Below are positions 51,608-59,550 of a stretch of 64,000 nt of DNA, piece by piece. Position numbers and translations under genes: made by a program. Location: the NCBI GenBank assembly GCA_963830065.1, contig CAWHLA010000007.1, forward strand, positions 248,001 through 312,000, in the 5' to 3' direction. Position 1 is the stretch's first letter. Every line of letters begins with the position of its first letter. The notes beneath the pieces are model-generated. The model ran no database searches and was not told the DNA's origin. It was given only the letters and a program-made list of their open reading frames with translations. This DNA is from JACCZR01 sp963830065. GTDB taxonomy: Bacteria; Actinomycetota; Thermoleophilia; Solirubrobacterales; Thermoleophilaceae.

Positions 51608-51931
51608 GTGCCCGCCGGACTGCTGCTCACCCTCGCCATTGCCGCGGAAGTCGCCGCGACCGTGGGCCTGAACCTCGCGGACGGCTTTTCCCGTCCCTGG
51701 GTGCTCGCGGCGGCGGTGGCCGGCTACCTGGTCTCCTTCGCCGCCCTGGCCCTCGTGCTCCGCGAGCTGGACGTCGGCCTCGTGTACGCCGTGTGGGCGG
51801 GCGCCGGCACCGCCGCCGTCGCGGTGATCGGCGTGGCCGCCTTCGACGAGCCGATGGGCGCCGTCAAGGTCCTTAGCATCCTGGCCGTGATGGTCGGTGT
51901 CATCGGGCTCAACGCCTCAGGCGCCCACTGA
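51608..51931 (+). CDS. SMR family multidrug efflux protein
   Basis: 107 residues with four membrane helices. The proton/drug-binding Glu14 in IAAEVAATVGLN matches EmrE, as do the LVYAVWAGAGTA and LNASGAH segments. It exports cationic drugs by proton exchange, or guanidinium in the Gdx subgroup; no guanidine riboswitch is visible, so drug efflux is more likely. GTG at 51608 is preceded by a perfect AGGAGG. The TetR gene overlaps it by 35 nt. Confidence 0.88.
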   Translation: MPAGLLLTLAIAAEVAATVGLNLADGFSRPWVLAAAVAGYLVSFAALALVLRELDVGLVYAVWAGAGTAAVAVIGVAAFDEPMGAVKVLSILAVMVGVIGLNASGAH

Positions 51932-52496
51932 GCCTCGCGGCGCCGCGCGGCGCCGCGAGATCCTCGAGGCGACGCTGCGGGTCATAGGCCGCGGCGGCCT
52001 GGCCGCGGTCGACCACCGGACGGTGGCGGCCGAGGCCGGCGTGCCGCTGGGCTCGACCACCTACTACTTCCGCTCCAAGGACGACATGGTCAGCCAGGCG
52101 CTCGAGCACGTGGCCGAGCAGGAAGCCGCGCGGCTGGCCGAGCAGCGCTTGGCGCTCGAAGACGCCGCGGCCGCCGATGTCCCCGAGTTGCTCATCGAGA
52201 TCGTGATGAGCGCGGTGACGATCGACCGCATGGTGCTGCTCGCCCAGTACCAGCTCTACCTGGAGAGCGCCCGCCGCAAGGACCTGCGGGGCGCGGCCGA
52301 GCGCTGGGACCGCGCGTACGCCGAGCTGTACCAGCTGGCCCTGGAGCGGGCCGGTGGGCCGGACCCGGCCGGACGCGCGCGGCTGCTGTGCGTCTCGCTG
52401 GACGGCCTGATCCTCCAGCACATGGCCCTCGACGGCTCCCTCGATGACCTGCGCTCGCGCGCGGGCGAGCTCGTACGGCTGTTCACCGGTCGCTAG
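51897..52496 (+). CDS. TetR/AcrR family repressor
   Basis: 199 residues. Helix-turn-helix RTVAAEAGVPLGSTTYYFRSKDDM (quoted in part: GVPLGSTTYYF) followed by helices ending ELVRLFTGR. It resembles the TetR group beside SMR transporters. Starting with GTG at 51897, it overlaps the SMR gene by 35 nt, so the two are cotranscribed and probably autoregulated through the palindrome upstream of the SMR gene. Confidence 0.82.
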   Translation: MSSGSTPQAPTEPRGAARRREILEATLRVIGRGGLAAVDHRTVAAEAGVPLGSTTYYFRSKDDMVSQALEHVAEQEAARLAEQRLALEDAAAADVPELLIEIVMSAVTIDRMVLLAQYQLYLESARRKDLRGAAERWDRAYAELYQLALERAGGPDPAGRARLLCVSLDGLILQHMALDGSLDDLRSRAGELVRLFTGR

Positions 52497-52509
52497 GCTG
52501 CCGCGCGCC

Positions 52510-53100
52510 GTGCACCGCTTCGTCGCATTCATCGCGCTGCTCGCCGGGCTGGCTCTCGCCGGCTGTGGCGGAGACGACTCGTCGCCACAGCAGGGCGGCA
52601 CCTCCGACCGCGCTGCGGTCGAGACCGCCGCCCGCGGCTACGTCGTGCAGCAGCAGGCCGACGAGGACGACCCGGAGCAGGCCGGCGCGATCTCCTTCAC
52701 CAAGGTCGAGGTGCAGGGCGACTCGGCCGAGGTCGAGGCCAAGTCGAGCGCCACCGGCAACCGGTACGAGATCGACATGACCAAGTCGGGCAACTCGTGG
52801 AAGGGCGGCACCATCCTCACCGACCGCCCGTCCGAGCCCACCCAGGACGGCGACCCCACCCAGGGGTCGGGGCAGAAGGCCTCGACCGACCAGGTGGAGA
52901 CGCAGATCGAGCAGCGCCTGCTCAAGCTGGTCCGAATCGAGGGCCAGGCCGAGTGCCCGCCCGAGATCAAGATCCGGCGCGGGAACAACTTCACCTGCAA
53001 GGTCGTGGGCGCCAGCCGGCCGACGGTCATCGAGGTCACCCAGAAGGACGACCAGGGCAACCTGGGCTTCAAGATCAGCAGCCGGACTCCGGACCCCTAG
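52510..53100 (+). CDS. Lipoprotein with DUF4333-like C-terminal domain
   Basis: 196 residues. Lipobox ALAGC after a signal core (VAFIALLAGLALAGC), then an acidic Gly/Gln linker. The N-terminal half (AARGYVVQQQADEDD) has an alpha/beta pattern. The C-terminal half (IEQRLLKLVRIEGQAECPPEIKIRRGNNFTCKV, quoted in part: CPPEIKIRRGNNFTC) matches DUF4333, a domain of unknown function in actinobacterial envelope proteins. GTG at 52510. Its stop overlaps the stop of the convergent, frameshifted GNAT gene. Confidence 0.72.
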   Translation: MHRFVAFIALLAGLALAGCGGDDSSPQQGGTSDRAAVETAARGYVVQQQADEDDPEQAGAISFTKVEVQGDSAEVEAKSSATGNRYEIDMTKSGNSWKGGTILTDRPSEPTQDGDPTQGSGQKASTDQVETQIEQRLLKLVRIEGQAECPPEIKIRRGNNFTCKVVGASRPTVIEVTQKDDQGNLGFKISSRTPDP

Positions 53101-53685
53101 AGCGGGTCGCGCCACATGGGCCACACGCGCGGCCCACGGGGCAGGTCCAGCCGGCCGGTCACGCGGAAGCCGAAGCGCGCGTAGTAGGCGAGGTTGCTCT
53201 CCCTGGAGGACTCCAGGTAGGCGGGGATCCCGTCGCGATCGCACTCCTCGAGCACCGGCGCCATCAGCGCGCCTGCCTACGCCCTCGCCGCGCCTGTCGG
53301 GGTGGGTACCGAGCACGGCCAGGTACATGTGGGGCTCGCGCGGATGTAGGCCCTCGACCTTCGAGAGGCCGTAGAGCGCGAGCGGAAGCCGCCGACCGAG
53401 CGCGCGGGACATCGTCGGCAACCAGGTGAAGAACTCGTGCGGCGTGGTGCGCCAGCGGTCGGGCAGCGTCCACAGCGCGCCGCCGGAGTGGTCGCCGGTG
53501 GTCCACACCTCCTCCTGCTCGAGCAGGGAGCGCAAGCGCAGGCGGAAGAACCCCTCGTTGCGCTGCACCCTGGTCCCCGCGGCGGGGAACAGCCAGCGCA
53601 TGACCGGGTCGTCCTCGAAGGCCAGCGCCAGCGCGCGGGCCAGCGGCTCGACGTCGCCGGGCCCGGCCCGGCGGACCTCGCTCAA
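53097..53685 (-). pseudogene. Frameshifted GNAT acetyltransferase
   Basis: The frame beginning at TTG 53685 (LSEVRRAGPGDVEPLARAL) reads a GNAT N-acetyltransferase up to GTHPDRRGEGVGR near 53275. It then loses homology. From there the next frame restores the family sequence exactly: LMAPVLEECDRDG, SSRESNLAYYARFGF and PRVWPMWRDPL up to the stop at 53097. A single extra base in about 53266-53283 explains the shift; the total length is 3n+1. The start overlaps the pspAA stop (TTGA), so it would be the third gene of the pspA operon. It is either a recent inactivation or a sequencing error. Confidence 0.7.
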
Positions 53686-53960
53686 TCGGGGATGAGGCCC
53701 TCGCCGGTGAACTCGCCCTGGGCCTCGGCGAAGCTGATGTCCCTCGGCGGCAGGATCACGTCGGACTCCGTCAGCTCGTCGCCGTCCACCGCGGCGCCGT
53801 CGTTCGTAACGATCTCGAGCATCTGCGCCCACAGCTCGCGAAAGCCGGTCTCGTCACCCTGCTCGGCGGCGCTGACGGCGCGGTTGTCCAGCTCGTTGAG
53901 GCGCCCGGCGTCGGAGTCGGGCAGCTCGTACTGCCCCTCACCGGAGATGCGGACGATCAC
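53682..53960 (-). CDS. pspAA: PspA-associated protein PspAA
   Basis: 92 residues. MIVRISGEGQYELPD, ELDNRAVSAAEQGDE, EIVTNDGAAVDGDEL and DVILPPRDISFAEAQGEFTGEGLIPD (quoted in part) are the conserved blocks of the small acidic protein encoded after pspA in Actinobacteria. It probably modulates PspA. GTG start at 53960 overlaps the pspA stop (GTGA). A TTG start for the following GNAT overlaps its own stop. Confidence 0.85.
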   Translation of the reverse strand: MIVRISGEGQYELPDSDAGRLNELDNRAVSAAEQGDETGFRELWAQMLEIVTNDGAAVDGDELTESDVILPPRDISFAEAQGEFTGEGLIPD

Positions 53961-54706
53961 TGGCCCTCCTCCAGCGCCTTCTTGTCGGCTCCCTCGCCCG
54001 GGCCGACCTCGGCCTTCATCTTGGCCAGCTCGTCGTCCACCTGGGCACCGGCGCCGAGCTGGGCGAGCTCTCGGTCGATGTCGTCCTGGCCGGAGCCGAG
54101 CTGGGTGATGTCGTCGAAGGTGCCCGCCGCCTCGAGCTCCTCGACCGCGCCGGCGCGGGCGCGCATCTGCTCGGTCTTGTCCTCTGCGCGCTGCATGGCC
54201 AACCCGAGGTCGGCCATCTCCTCGCCCACCCCGCTGGCGGCCTCGCCGATCTTCACCTGGGCCTCGGCCGCGGAGTACTGCGCCTTGATGACCTCCTTCT
54301 TGGTCCTGAAGGCCTCGATCTTCTGGCGCAGCTTGCGCTCGTTCTCGGTGAGCTTCTCCTGCTGCTGCTCGAGCTCGGCGATCTGGCCGTCGAGGGACTG
54401 AAGCTCGGTCTGGGCGAGGGTCTTGCGCTCGAGCGCCGCCCGGGCGAGGTCCTCGCGGTTCTGTGACAGCGCCTGGCGCGCCTGGGTGTCGAGCTTGACC
54501 ACCTGCTGCTCGAGCTTCTGCGACTGCATCTGCAGGCGCTTCTTGGAGGTCACCACGTCGGCGATCCCCTTCTTCACGTTCTGAAGCAGCTCGAGCTGCT
54601 TCTGATAGCCGTAGTCGAGCGTCTCGCCGGGGTCCTCGGACTTGTCGAGCAGCCTCGAGATCTTCGCCTTGATCACCGTTGACATCCGGCCGCCGAGTCC
54701 GGCCAT
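53957..54706 (-). CDS. pspA: PspA/IM30 family membrane-stress protein
   Basis: 249 residues, almost entirely a long coiled coil (KQLELLQNVKKGIADVV, LEQQQEKLTENERKLRQK). The N-terminal amphipathic region (STVIKAKISRLLDKSEDPG) binds stressed membrane. PspA oligomers protect the cytoplasmic membrane. ATG at 54706 is preceded by AGGAGG at ideal spacing. First gene of pspA-pspAA-GNAT; htpX-pspAB is 3 kb away. No sigma-54 type promoter is seen. Upstream lies the gene-free stretch with the third copy of the dispersed element. Confidence 0.92.
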   Translation of the reverse strand: MAGLGGRMSTVIKAKISRLLDKSEDPGETLDYGYQKQLELLQNVKKGIADVVTSKKRLQMQSQKLEQQVVKLDTQARQALSQNREDLARAALERKTLAQTELQSLDGQIAELEQQQEKLTENERKLRQKIEAFRTKKEVIKAQYSAAEAQVKIGEAASGVGEEMADLGLAMQRAEDKTEQMRARAGAVEELEAAGTFDDITQLGSGQDDIDRELAQLGAGAQVDDELAKMKAEVGPGEGADKKALEEGQ

Positions 54707-54789
54707 CTCAGTTCCTCCTGAAGGTTCGCCTGGCCCTGCCCTCCGCAGACTAGATGAGCACCCACCGCCACCCCAGCCCCGGGGGCGAC

Positions 54790-54817
54790 GCGAAGCGCGC
54801 ACAGGTGCAAGAAAAGG
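54790..54817 (-). repeat. Partial copy of the outer part of the dispersed element
   Basis: GCGAAGCGCGCACAGGTGCAAGAAAA-type sequence matches the left end of the complete copy 87 nt further on. On the minus strand it yields another CTTTTCTT tract. Together with the complete copy, it shows the element has duplicated locally. Confidence 0.5.
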
Positions 54818-54878
54818 CCCTATCCGCACCCCCGGGGCGAAGGCCGCAAAGCGAGGCCACCGCATGATCCGGCGGCGT

Positions 54879-55112
54879 GAACCGCGCACACGTGCAGAAA
54901 AAGTCCGCAGCCGCCTGACGAGTTCGTCAACACATGTGCGCCGCGCCGCTCCACCCGCGGGTGGCAGCGGAAGCAACTTGCCCGTGCCCGAAGGGCACGA
55001 GTGCAAGGAACATTCCGCTGACAGGACCCGCGGCCTGGGGGCCGGGGGAGCGGCTGTAAAGGGGGCCGGGGGGTGCGGCTGTGCAAAGGGGCCGGGGGTG
55101 CGGCCGTCAAAG
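54879..55112 (-). repeat. Dispersed structured element, copy 3 (extended)
   Basis: The gene-free stretch 54707-55115 is occupied mainly by this copy. The 79-nt nested-hairpin core is 54955-55033. A second stem (GCGCACACGTG at 54884-54894 with CACATGTGCGC at 54931-54941) encloses a hairpin with CAGCCGCCTGACGAGTT (54908-54924), the reverse complement of the same position in copy 2. A T-tract follows on the minus strand. Beyond the core, the G-rich segment is expanded into three tandem units. On the minus strand the element begins 4 nt after the lipoprotein stop. Confidence 0.9.
55037..55112 (-). repeat. Three tandem 24-27-nt G-rich units at the end of copy 3
   Basis: Units at 55037-55060, 55061-55087 and 55088-55112 share the pattern GGGGCCGGGGGtGCGGCyGT-CAAAG. 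The other two copies of the element have one unit each. Only the tandem run is variable, so it may expand or contract by slippage. Confidence 0.75.
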
Positions 55113-55115
55113 GCC

Positions 55116-55562
55116 TTAGACGACCCCGCGACCCTCGTCCTCAGACGGCTGAGCCAACTGCCGCCACTCGCTGAACCGCCCATCGCGAAACCGAAACCGC
55201 ACGCGGGCATCTCCGTCACAGGCGGCGGCAGGGCCGGTGCCCGGCTTCAGCCGGAAGGCGGCCACCACCGAGCTTCCCTGACGGTCGACGTCCGTCACGT
55301 CGGCCCGGCAGGGCAGGCTGCGGTTGAACTGCTCGGCCGCCTTGCGGTCGCGCAGCCGAAACTCGCGCACCTGCTCGACCACCGCGCCGCGGGCGAAGAA
55401 GCCGGCTGCCTCGTCGTAGTCGCCGCGGTTGATCGCCGCGCTCCAGCCACGGATCGCCTGCTCCTCGTCCGAGCGCTGCGAAGGCGCCGGCAGTTTGGGC
55501 TCGGGGTCGTCGCCGCCGCAGCCCGCCAGGAGCAGGACGGCCACCAGCGCGACGCTCTTCAC
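55116..55562 (-). CDS. Lipoprotein, SnoaL/NTF2-like
   Basis: 148 residues. Signal MKSVALVAVLLLAGC with an LLLAGC lipobox. The mature part begins acidic (GGDDPEPK) and has an NTF2-like helix-strand pattern (AIRGWSAAINRGDYDEAAGFFARGAVV, quoted in part: AAINRGDYDEAAGFF). Two cysteines (LPCRAD, AACDGD) may pair. ATG at 55562 overlaps the ctaG stop (ATGA). The stop is followed at 4 nt by the dispersed element. Confidence 0.78.
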   Translation of the reverse strand: MKSVALVAVLLLAGCGGDDPEPKLPAPSQRSDEEQAIRGWSAAINRGDYDEAAGFFARGAVVEQVREFRLRDRKAAEQFNRSLPCRADVTDVDRQGSSVVAAFRLKPGTGPAAACDGDARVRFRFRDGRFSEWRQLAQPSEDEGRGVV

Positions 55563-56365
55563 GAGGGGGCGGCCGCGGTGCGCTCGGCCCGGTCGTGGTC
55601 GGCCGCCGAGCGCCAGAAGAAGAAGCCGAGGGCGAAGAGCATGATCACGACGTCGAGGCTGACCATCAGCCCACCTGCCAGCTGCTGGTCCTCGAGCGGA
55701 GTGAGTCCGTGGGCGCGGGCGCTGTCACCGTAGAACCCTTCGTACGCGGGCGCCCGGAGGATCAGGAACGCCATCCCGAGCATCATCCCCGCCAGCCGCG
55801 CGCCGAGCAGGTGGCCGATCTTCCACAGCTCTCCGTGCAGCCGCCCGCGCTTGGGCTCCAGCACCGGCCACCAGACCAGGATGCTGGCCACGACGAACGA
55901 CTCGTGCTGCAGGGCGTGGATCAGGTCGTTGTTCAGCGCCCCCTCGAACGCGAACCGGAAATGCCAGCCGTACAGCGTGATCACCCACAGCGAGATGGCG
56001 GGGATCGGTTTGCGGACGAAGCGGAACGCGGCCCGCAGGCGCTTGTTGCGCGCCGCGGCCACCAGCGCCGGCCGGGGCAGGAAGTGCACCAGGACGGGCG
56101 TTCGCAGGCCCACGAGGAGCAGCGGCGCGGCCAGGTCGGCGATCAGCAGATGCTGGGCCATGTGGGCGAACAGCAACTCCTCGCCCAGGCCATCGATCGG
56201 TGAGAGCAACCCGATCGCGGTGAGGCCCACCCCGGCGTGCCAGGCGACCTGCTGCCCGGTTCCGACCCTCCACCCGCGCCGGCGCAGCTTGCGCACCGCG
56301 CGCACGTAGAGAACCTCCACCAGCAGGATCCCGGCGATGACGGCGGGGTCGAACGAGAAGCCCAC
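55559..56365 (-). CDS. ctaG: CtaG-type cytochrome c oxidase assembly factor
   Basis: 268 residues with about seven membrane helices. The caa3_CtaG family: GIGLLSPIDGLGEELLFAHMAQHLLIADLAAPLLL (quoted in part: LLFAHMAQHLLIADLAAP), LYGWHFRFAFEGAL and ALQHESFVVASILVWWPV (quoted in part) supply the His/Met copper-region residues. It assists copper insertion into haem-copper oxidases. GTG at 56365. No oxidase subunit genes are in the window. Coupled to the downstream lipoprotein. Confidence 0.85.
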   Translation of the reverse strand: MGFSFDPAVIAGILLVEVLYVRAVRKLRRRGWRVGTGQQVAWHAGVGLTAIGLLSPIDGLGEELLFAHMAQHLLIADLAAPLLLVGLRTPVLVHFLPRPALVAAARNKRLRAAFRFVRKPIPAISLWVITLYGWHFRFAFEGALNNDLIHALQHESFVVASILVWWPVLEPKRGRLHGELWKIGHLLGARLAGMMLGMAFLILRAPAYEGFYGDSARAHGLTPLEDQQLAGGLMVSLDVVIMLFALGFFFWRSAADHDRAERTAAAPS

Positions 56366-56404
56366 CCCCCGATTGTGAACAAACGTCCAGCTCGCGACCT
56401 AAAG

Positions 56405-56434
56405 CGGCGCCGACGCGGTCAGGCGTCGGCGCCG
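56405..56434 (-). terminator. Strong terminator hairpin of the acyl-CoA dehydrogenase gene
   Basis: A 12-bp perfect stem, arms CGGCGCCGACGC and GCGTCGGCGCCG, with a 6-nt loop lies 15 nt after the stop codon. On the minus strand a short CTTTA follows. The stem is the most stable simple hairpin in the window. Confidence 0.65.
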
Positions 56435-56448
56435 GTGCTTCGCGGTAT

Positions 56449-57750
56449 CTAAGCCGCCGCGGGCTCCTTGTCGCCCTCGGCGTCGCCGACCGACGACCCC
56501 TCGGCGGTCCCGGGCGCCTGCTCCAGGACGTGCTCCTCGTCGGAGGCCACGCGATCGCGGTACTCCTTGCGCTGCATCCGCGAGATGACCAGTCGCTGCA
56601 CCTGGGCGGTGCCCTCGAACAGCTGGTAGATCTTCGCGTCGCGGAAGAACTTCTCCAGCGGGCAGTCGGTGGTCTGGGCGTAGGGGCCCACCAGGTCCAT
56701 CAGGGTGGTGGTGGCCCACATGGTCACGTCGCCGGCCTTGAGCTTGGACATCGAGCCCTGGCCGCCGGTCATGGCCTCGCCGTTGCGGCCCATCCAGGCG
56801 GCACGCCACACCAGCAGGCGTGAGGCCTCGATCTCGGTGGCCACGTCGGCCAGCGTCTGCTGGACGTGCTGCTGCTCGAGCAGCGGGCCGTGCTCGTCGG
56901 ACTTGTCCTCGAGGTACTCCAGCGTCCACTCGTAGGCGGCCTGCGCGATGCCCAGCGCCGAGGCGCCGACCATCGGACGGGTGATCTCGAAGGTGGCCAG
57001 CGCGTTGGAGGCGCCGCCCGACTGTCCGGAGCGGGCGCGCTCGAGCTTGCGCTCCAGCTTCTCCTCGCCGCCGAGCAGGTTCTCGACCGGGATCCGGCAA
57101 TCCTCGAGCACGAGCTCGGCGGTCTGCGAGGCGCGGATGCCGATCTTGTCCTCCTTCTTGCCCTGGGACAGCCCGGGGGTGTCCTTGGGGACGATGAAGG
57201 AGGCTTGGCCGCGGTGGCCGAGCTCGGGGTCGACGGTCGCGACGACCACGTTCACGTCGGCGATGCCGCCGTTGGAGATGAACACCTTGGTGCCGTTGAG
57301 GACCCACTCGTCGCCGTTGCGCTTGGCGGTGGTGCGAAGTGACTTGACGTCCGAGCCGGCGCCGGCCTCGGTGACGGCGTAGGCGCCGAGCTTGATCTCG
57401 TCGCCCTCGCCGAAGCACTCGGGCAGCCAGCGGCCGATCTGCTCGGGCGTGCCCGAGGCGGCGATGCCGGCGGCGGCCAGCGACGAGGCCGAGATGGCCA
57501 GCGCGATGCCCGCGCAGCCCCAGTGGAGCTCCTCGGCGTAGATCACGCCCAGCAGGCCGTCGGGGTCGGTGCCCATCTTGGTGATGTGCTCGAGGCCGTG
57601 CAGGTTCCATTCACGGGCGGCCTTGATCGCCTCCCACGGCACGGCCTGCTCGCGGTCGTACTTCTCAGCGATGGGCCGGATGACCTCCCGCGCGAAGCGG
57701 CGGCAGTGCTGCTGGAACTCCAGCTGTTCGTCGTTGAGCCTGAAATCCAC
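56449..57750 (-). CDS. Acyl-CoA dehydrogenase
   Basis: 433 residues. FAD flavoenzyme oxidising acyl-CoA to enoyl-CoA. MDFRLNDEQLEFQQHCRRF start, flavin-binding YAVTEAGAGSDVKSL, VFISNGGIADVNVV, and the catalytic-base region YQLFEGTAQVQR with Glu in the MCAD-type position. The C-terminus beyond about 400 is a non-conserved acidic tail. No partner ETF or thiolase genes are near. A palindromic operator 55 nt upstream suggests TetR control. ATG at 57750. Confidence 0.9.
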   Translation of the reverse strand: MDFRLNDEQLEFQQHCRRFAREVIRPIAEKYDREQAVPWEAIKAAREWNLHGLEHITKMGTDPDGLLGVIYAEELHWGCAGIALAISASSLAAAGIAASGTPEQIGRWLPECFGEGDEIKLGAYAVTEAGAGSDVKSLRTTAKRNGDEWVLNGTKVFISNGGIADVNVVVATVDPELGHRGQASFIVPKDTPGLSQGKKEDKIGIRASQTAELVLEDCRIPVENLLGGEEKLERKLERARSGQSGGASNALATFEITRPMVGASALGIAQAAYEWTLEYLEDKSDEHGPLLEQQHVQQTLADVATEIEASRLLVWRAAWMGRNGEAMTGGQGSMSKLKAGDVTMWATTTLMDLVGPYAQTTDCPLEKFFRDAKIYQLFEGTAQVQRLVISRMQRKEYRDRVASDEEHVLEQAPGTAEGSSVGDAEGDKEPAAA

Positions 57751-57804
57751 GGGTGTGAGTCCTCCGAATCGATCGTCAACCCGGCGCCTGCGGCGCCTGG
57801 GCGC

Positions 57805-57822
57805 ATTGACTGACCAGTCAAT
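57805..57822. promoter_or_regulatory. Palindromic operator between the acyl-CoA dehydrogenase and CWB2 genes
   Basis: ATTGACTG-AC-CAGTCAAT is a perfect 8-2-8 inverted repeat in the divergent gap. This form is typical of TetR family regulators of fatty-acid oxidation genes. No adjacent TetR gene is found, so the repressor would act from elsewhere. The -35/-10 cannot be placed with confidence. Confidence 0.6.
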
Positions 57823-57910
57823 CCACCCGAAAGACTACCGCGAGTAGGGACGGAAAGCGAGGCCAACCGCGCCGAAGCGGCCAACCGGGCAGCTACCCTC
57901 CGCCGCGCCG

Positions 57911-59080
57911 GTGTACCGCCCTCGTCTCCTGAGCCTCGCCCTCGTGGCCACGGCCGCCCTGGCGGGCTGCAGCCTCGGCGACGACGCGGGCCGCCCGCCG
58001 CAGCTCGGCGCCAGCTCGGACGACGAACAAGCCGCGGCCAAGCTGGGCTTTCCGGCCTCGGCCACCAAGAACACCATTCGCGTGGGCGGCGGGGACGCCG
58101 CCGCCGACGCCGCCGGCGTGGCCAGCGCGGTTTTCCCCGCGGTGGGACCGTCCAGCCGCCCCACCGCCGTGGTGCTCGCCGACGCCGCCGACTGGCAGGG
58201 AGCCGTCGCGGCCTCGGTGCTTGCCGCCTCGCCCATCGGGGCGCCCATCCTGCTCTCCGACGGCGGCGACCTGCCCTCGGCCAGCGCCGACACGCTGGAC
58301 CGGCTGAAGCCGAAGGGCTCCGACCTGTCCAAGGACGCCCAGGTGATCCGGATCGGCGACACGCCGCCCAAGCCGAGCGGGCTGAAGACCGCGGTCATCG
58401 AGGGCAAGGACCCCTACGAGCGCGCGGCGGCGATCGACCGGTTCGTCTCAGCCGCGAAGGGCCGGGCCTCCAACGATCTGATGGTGGTGTCCGGCGAGCG
58501 CGCGGACTGGGCGATGCCCGCGGCCGCCTGGGCCGCCCGCAAGGGCGACTCGGTGCTGATGACCCGTCGCGATTCCATCCCCGCCGCCACCCGCAAGGCC
58601 ATCGAGTCCCACGACAAGCCGAACATCTTCCTGGTCGGCTCGCCGGCCGTGATCTCGGCCAACGTGGAGAAGCAGCTGAGCGAGTTGGGCAAGGTGAAGC
58701 GCATCGAGGGCCCCACACCGGTCCAGAACGCGATCGCCTTCGCCCGCTTCGACCAGGGCGACTTCGGCTGGAACGTGAACGTGCCGGGCTACAACTTCAC
58801 CCTCGCCAGCACCAGCCGGCCCGCCGACGCGGCGGCCGCCGCGTCGCTGGCTACCCGCGGCGTGTTCGCGCCCCTCCTGGTGACCAACCGCGCCGACCAG
58901 CTGCCCAAGCCGCTGGAGGCCTACCTGCTGAGCGTGCAACCCGGGTACGAGGAAGACCCGGGCGAGGCCGTCTACAACCGGGTGTGGATCCTCGGCGACG
59001 ACAAGGTCATCTCACTCAACGCTCAGAACCGCCTGGACCAGATCACCGAGCTGATCCCGGTCCAGGTCAACGCCCCCTAG
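57911..59080 (+). CDS. Lipoprotein with cell-wall-binding (CWB2) repeats
   Basis: 389 residues. Lipobox LAGC after a short signal (LALVATAALAGCS). The body contains three related segments of the CWB2/Rossmann-like cell-wall-binding type: VVLADAADWQGAVAASVLAASPIGAPILLSD, LMVVSGERADWAMPAAAWAARKGDSVLMTRR and VPGYNFTLASTSRPADAAAAASLA (each quoted in part: SPIGAPILLSD, GDSVLMTRRDS, YNFTLASTS). CWB2 domains bind anionic wall polymers in clostridia; here the binding partner is inference. GTG at 57911. It converges on the small gene 59067-59528 with a 14-nt overlap. Confidence 0.8.
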   Translation: MYRPRLLSLALVATAALAGCSLGDDAGRPPQLGASSDDEQAAAKLGFPASATKNTIRVGGGDAAADAAGVASAVFPAVGPSSRPTAVVLADAADWQGAVAASVLAASPIGAPILLSDGGDLPSASADTLDRLKPKGSDLSKDAQVIRIGDTPPKPSGLKTAVIEGKDPYERAAAIDRFVSAAKGRASNDLMVVSGERADWAMPAAAWAARKGDSVLMTRRDSIPAATRKAIESHDKPNIFLVGSPAVISANVEKQLSELGKVKRIEGPTPVQNAIAFARFDQGDFGWNVNVPGYNFTLASTSRPADAAAAASLATRGVFAPLLVTNRADQLPKPLEAYLLSVQPGYEEDPGEAVYNRVWILGDDKVISLNAQNRLDQITELIPVQVNAP

Positions 59081-59528
59081 AGAGGGCCGCCACCGCGGCG
59101 ACCGCCTCCGCGCGCGGGACCTCGTCCGCGGGCATCTCGCCGCGGGCGTTCAAAGCCGCGCACGTGCTGTCGAACAGGGCCTCCAGGTGAAGCAGGCGCG
59201 GCTGGGCCTTGGCCAGCTCCGGCCAGCAGTGGTACACCGACGGCCCCTGGCGCCGGAAGCGCGACGGGCGCTTGGCCGGGGGAAGGTCGCCCAGCGCCGC
59301 ACCCGCGCGCGGGTCCTCGGCGATCTCGCGCAGCATCATGCCGATAGCGCAGCCCTCACCGGCACCGTTCTCCAGGCTGCCCGGTCTGAGCGAGTCGGCG
59401 TACCGACGCAGGCCATCCAGCAGCGGATCGAGCAGTTCCGCGGGTAGGTTCCGCAGCGCGCGGTGCAAGACCGGAGCACGCTGCTCCGACACCGCGACGG
59501 GAACAGCCGTGTTCCCCAACACCTCCAC
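59067..59528 (-). CDS. Conserved-looking protein of unknown function
   Basis: 153 residues, helical, with two cysteines. A central GAGEGCAIGMMLREIAEDP block with a Gly-rich turn and the later YHCWPELAKAQPRL are the best-defined segments. There is no signal peptide, membrane segment or known catalytic motif. GTG at 59528, 22 nt after the ASCH protein stop, so a two-gene operon. I do not recognise the family. Confidence 0.55.
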   Translation of the reverse strand: MEVLGNTAVPVAVSEQRAPVLHRALRNLPAELLDPLLDGLRRYADSLRPGSLENGAGEGCAIGMMLREIAEDPRAGAALGDLPPAKRPSRFRRQGPSVYHCWPELAKAQPRLLHLEALFDSTCAALNARGEMPADEVPRAEAVAAVAALSRGR

Positions 59529-59550
59529 AAGGGAGACTACCCCGCGCTGG

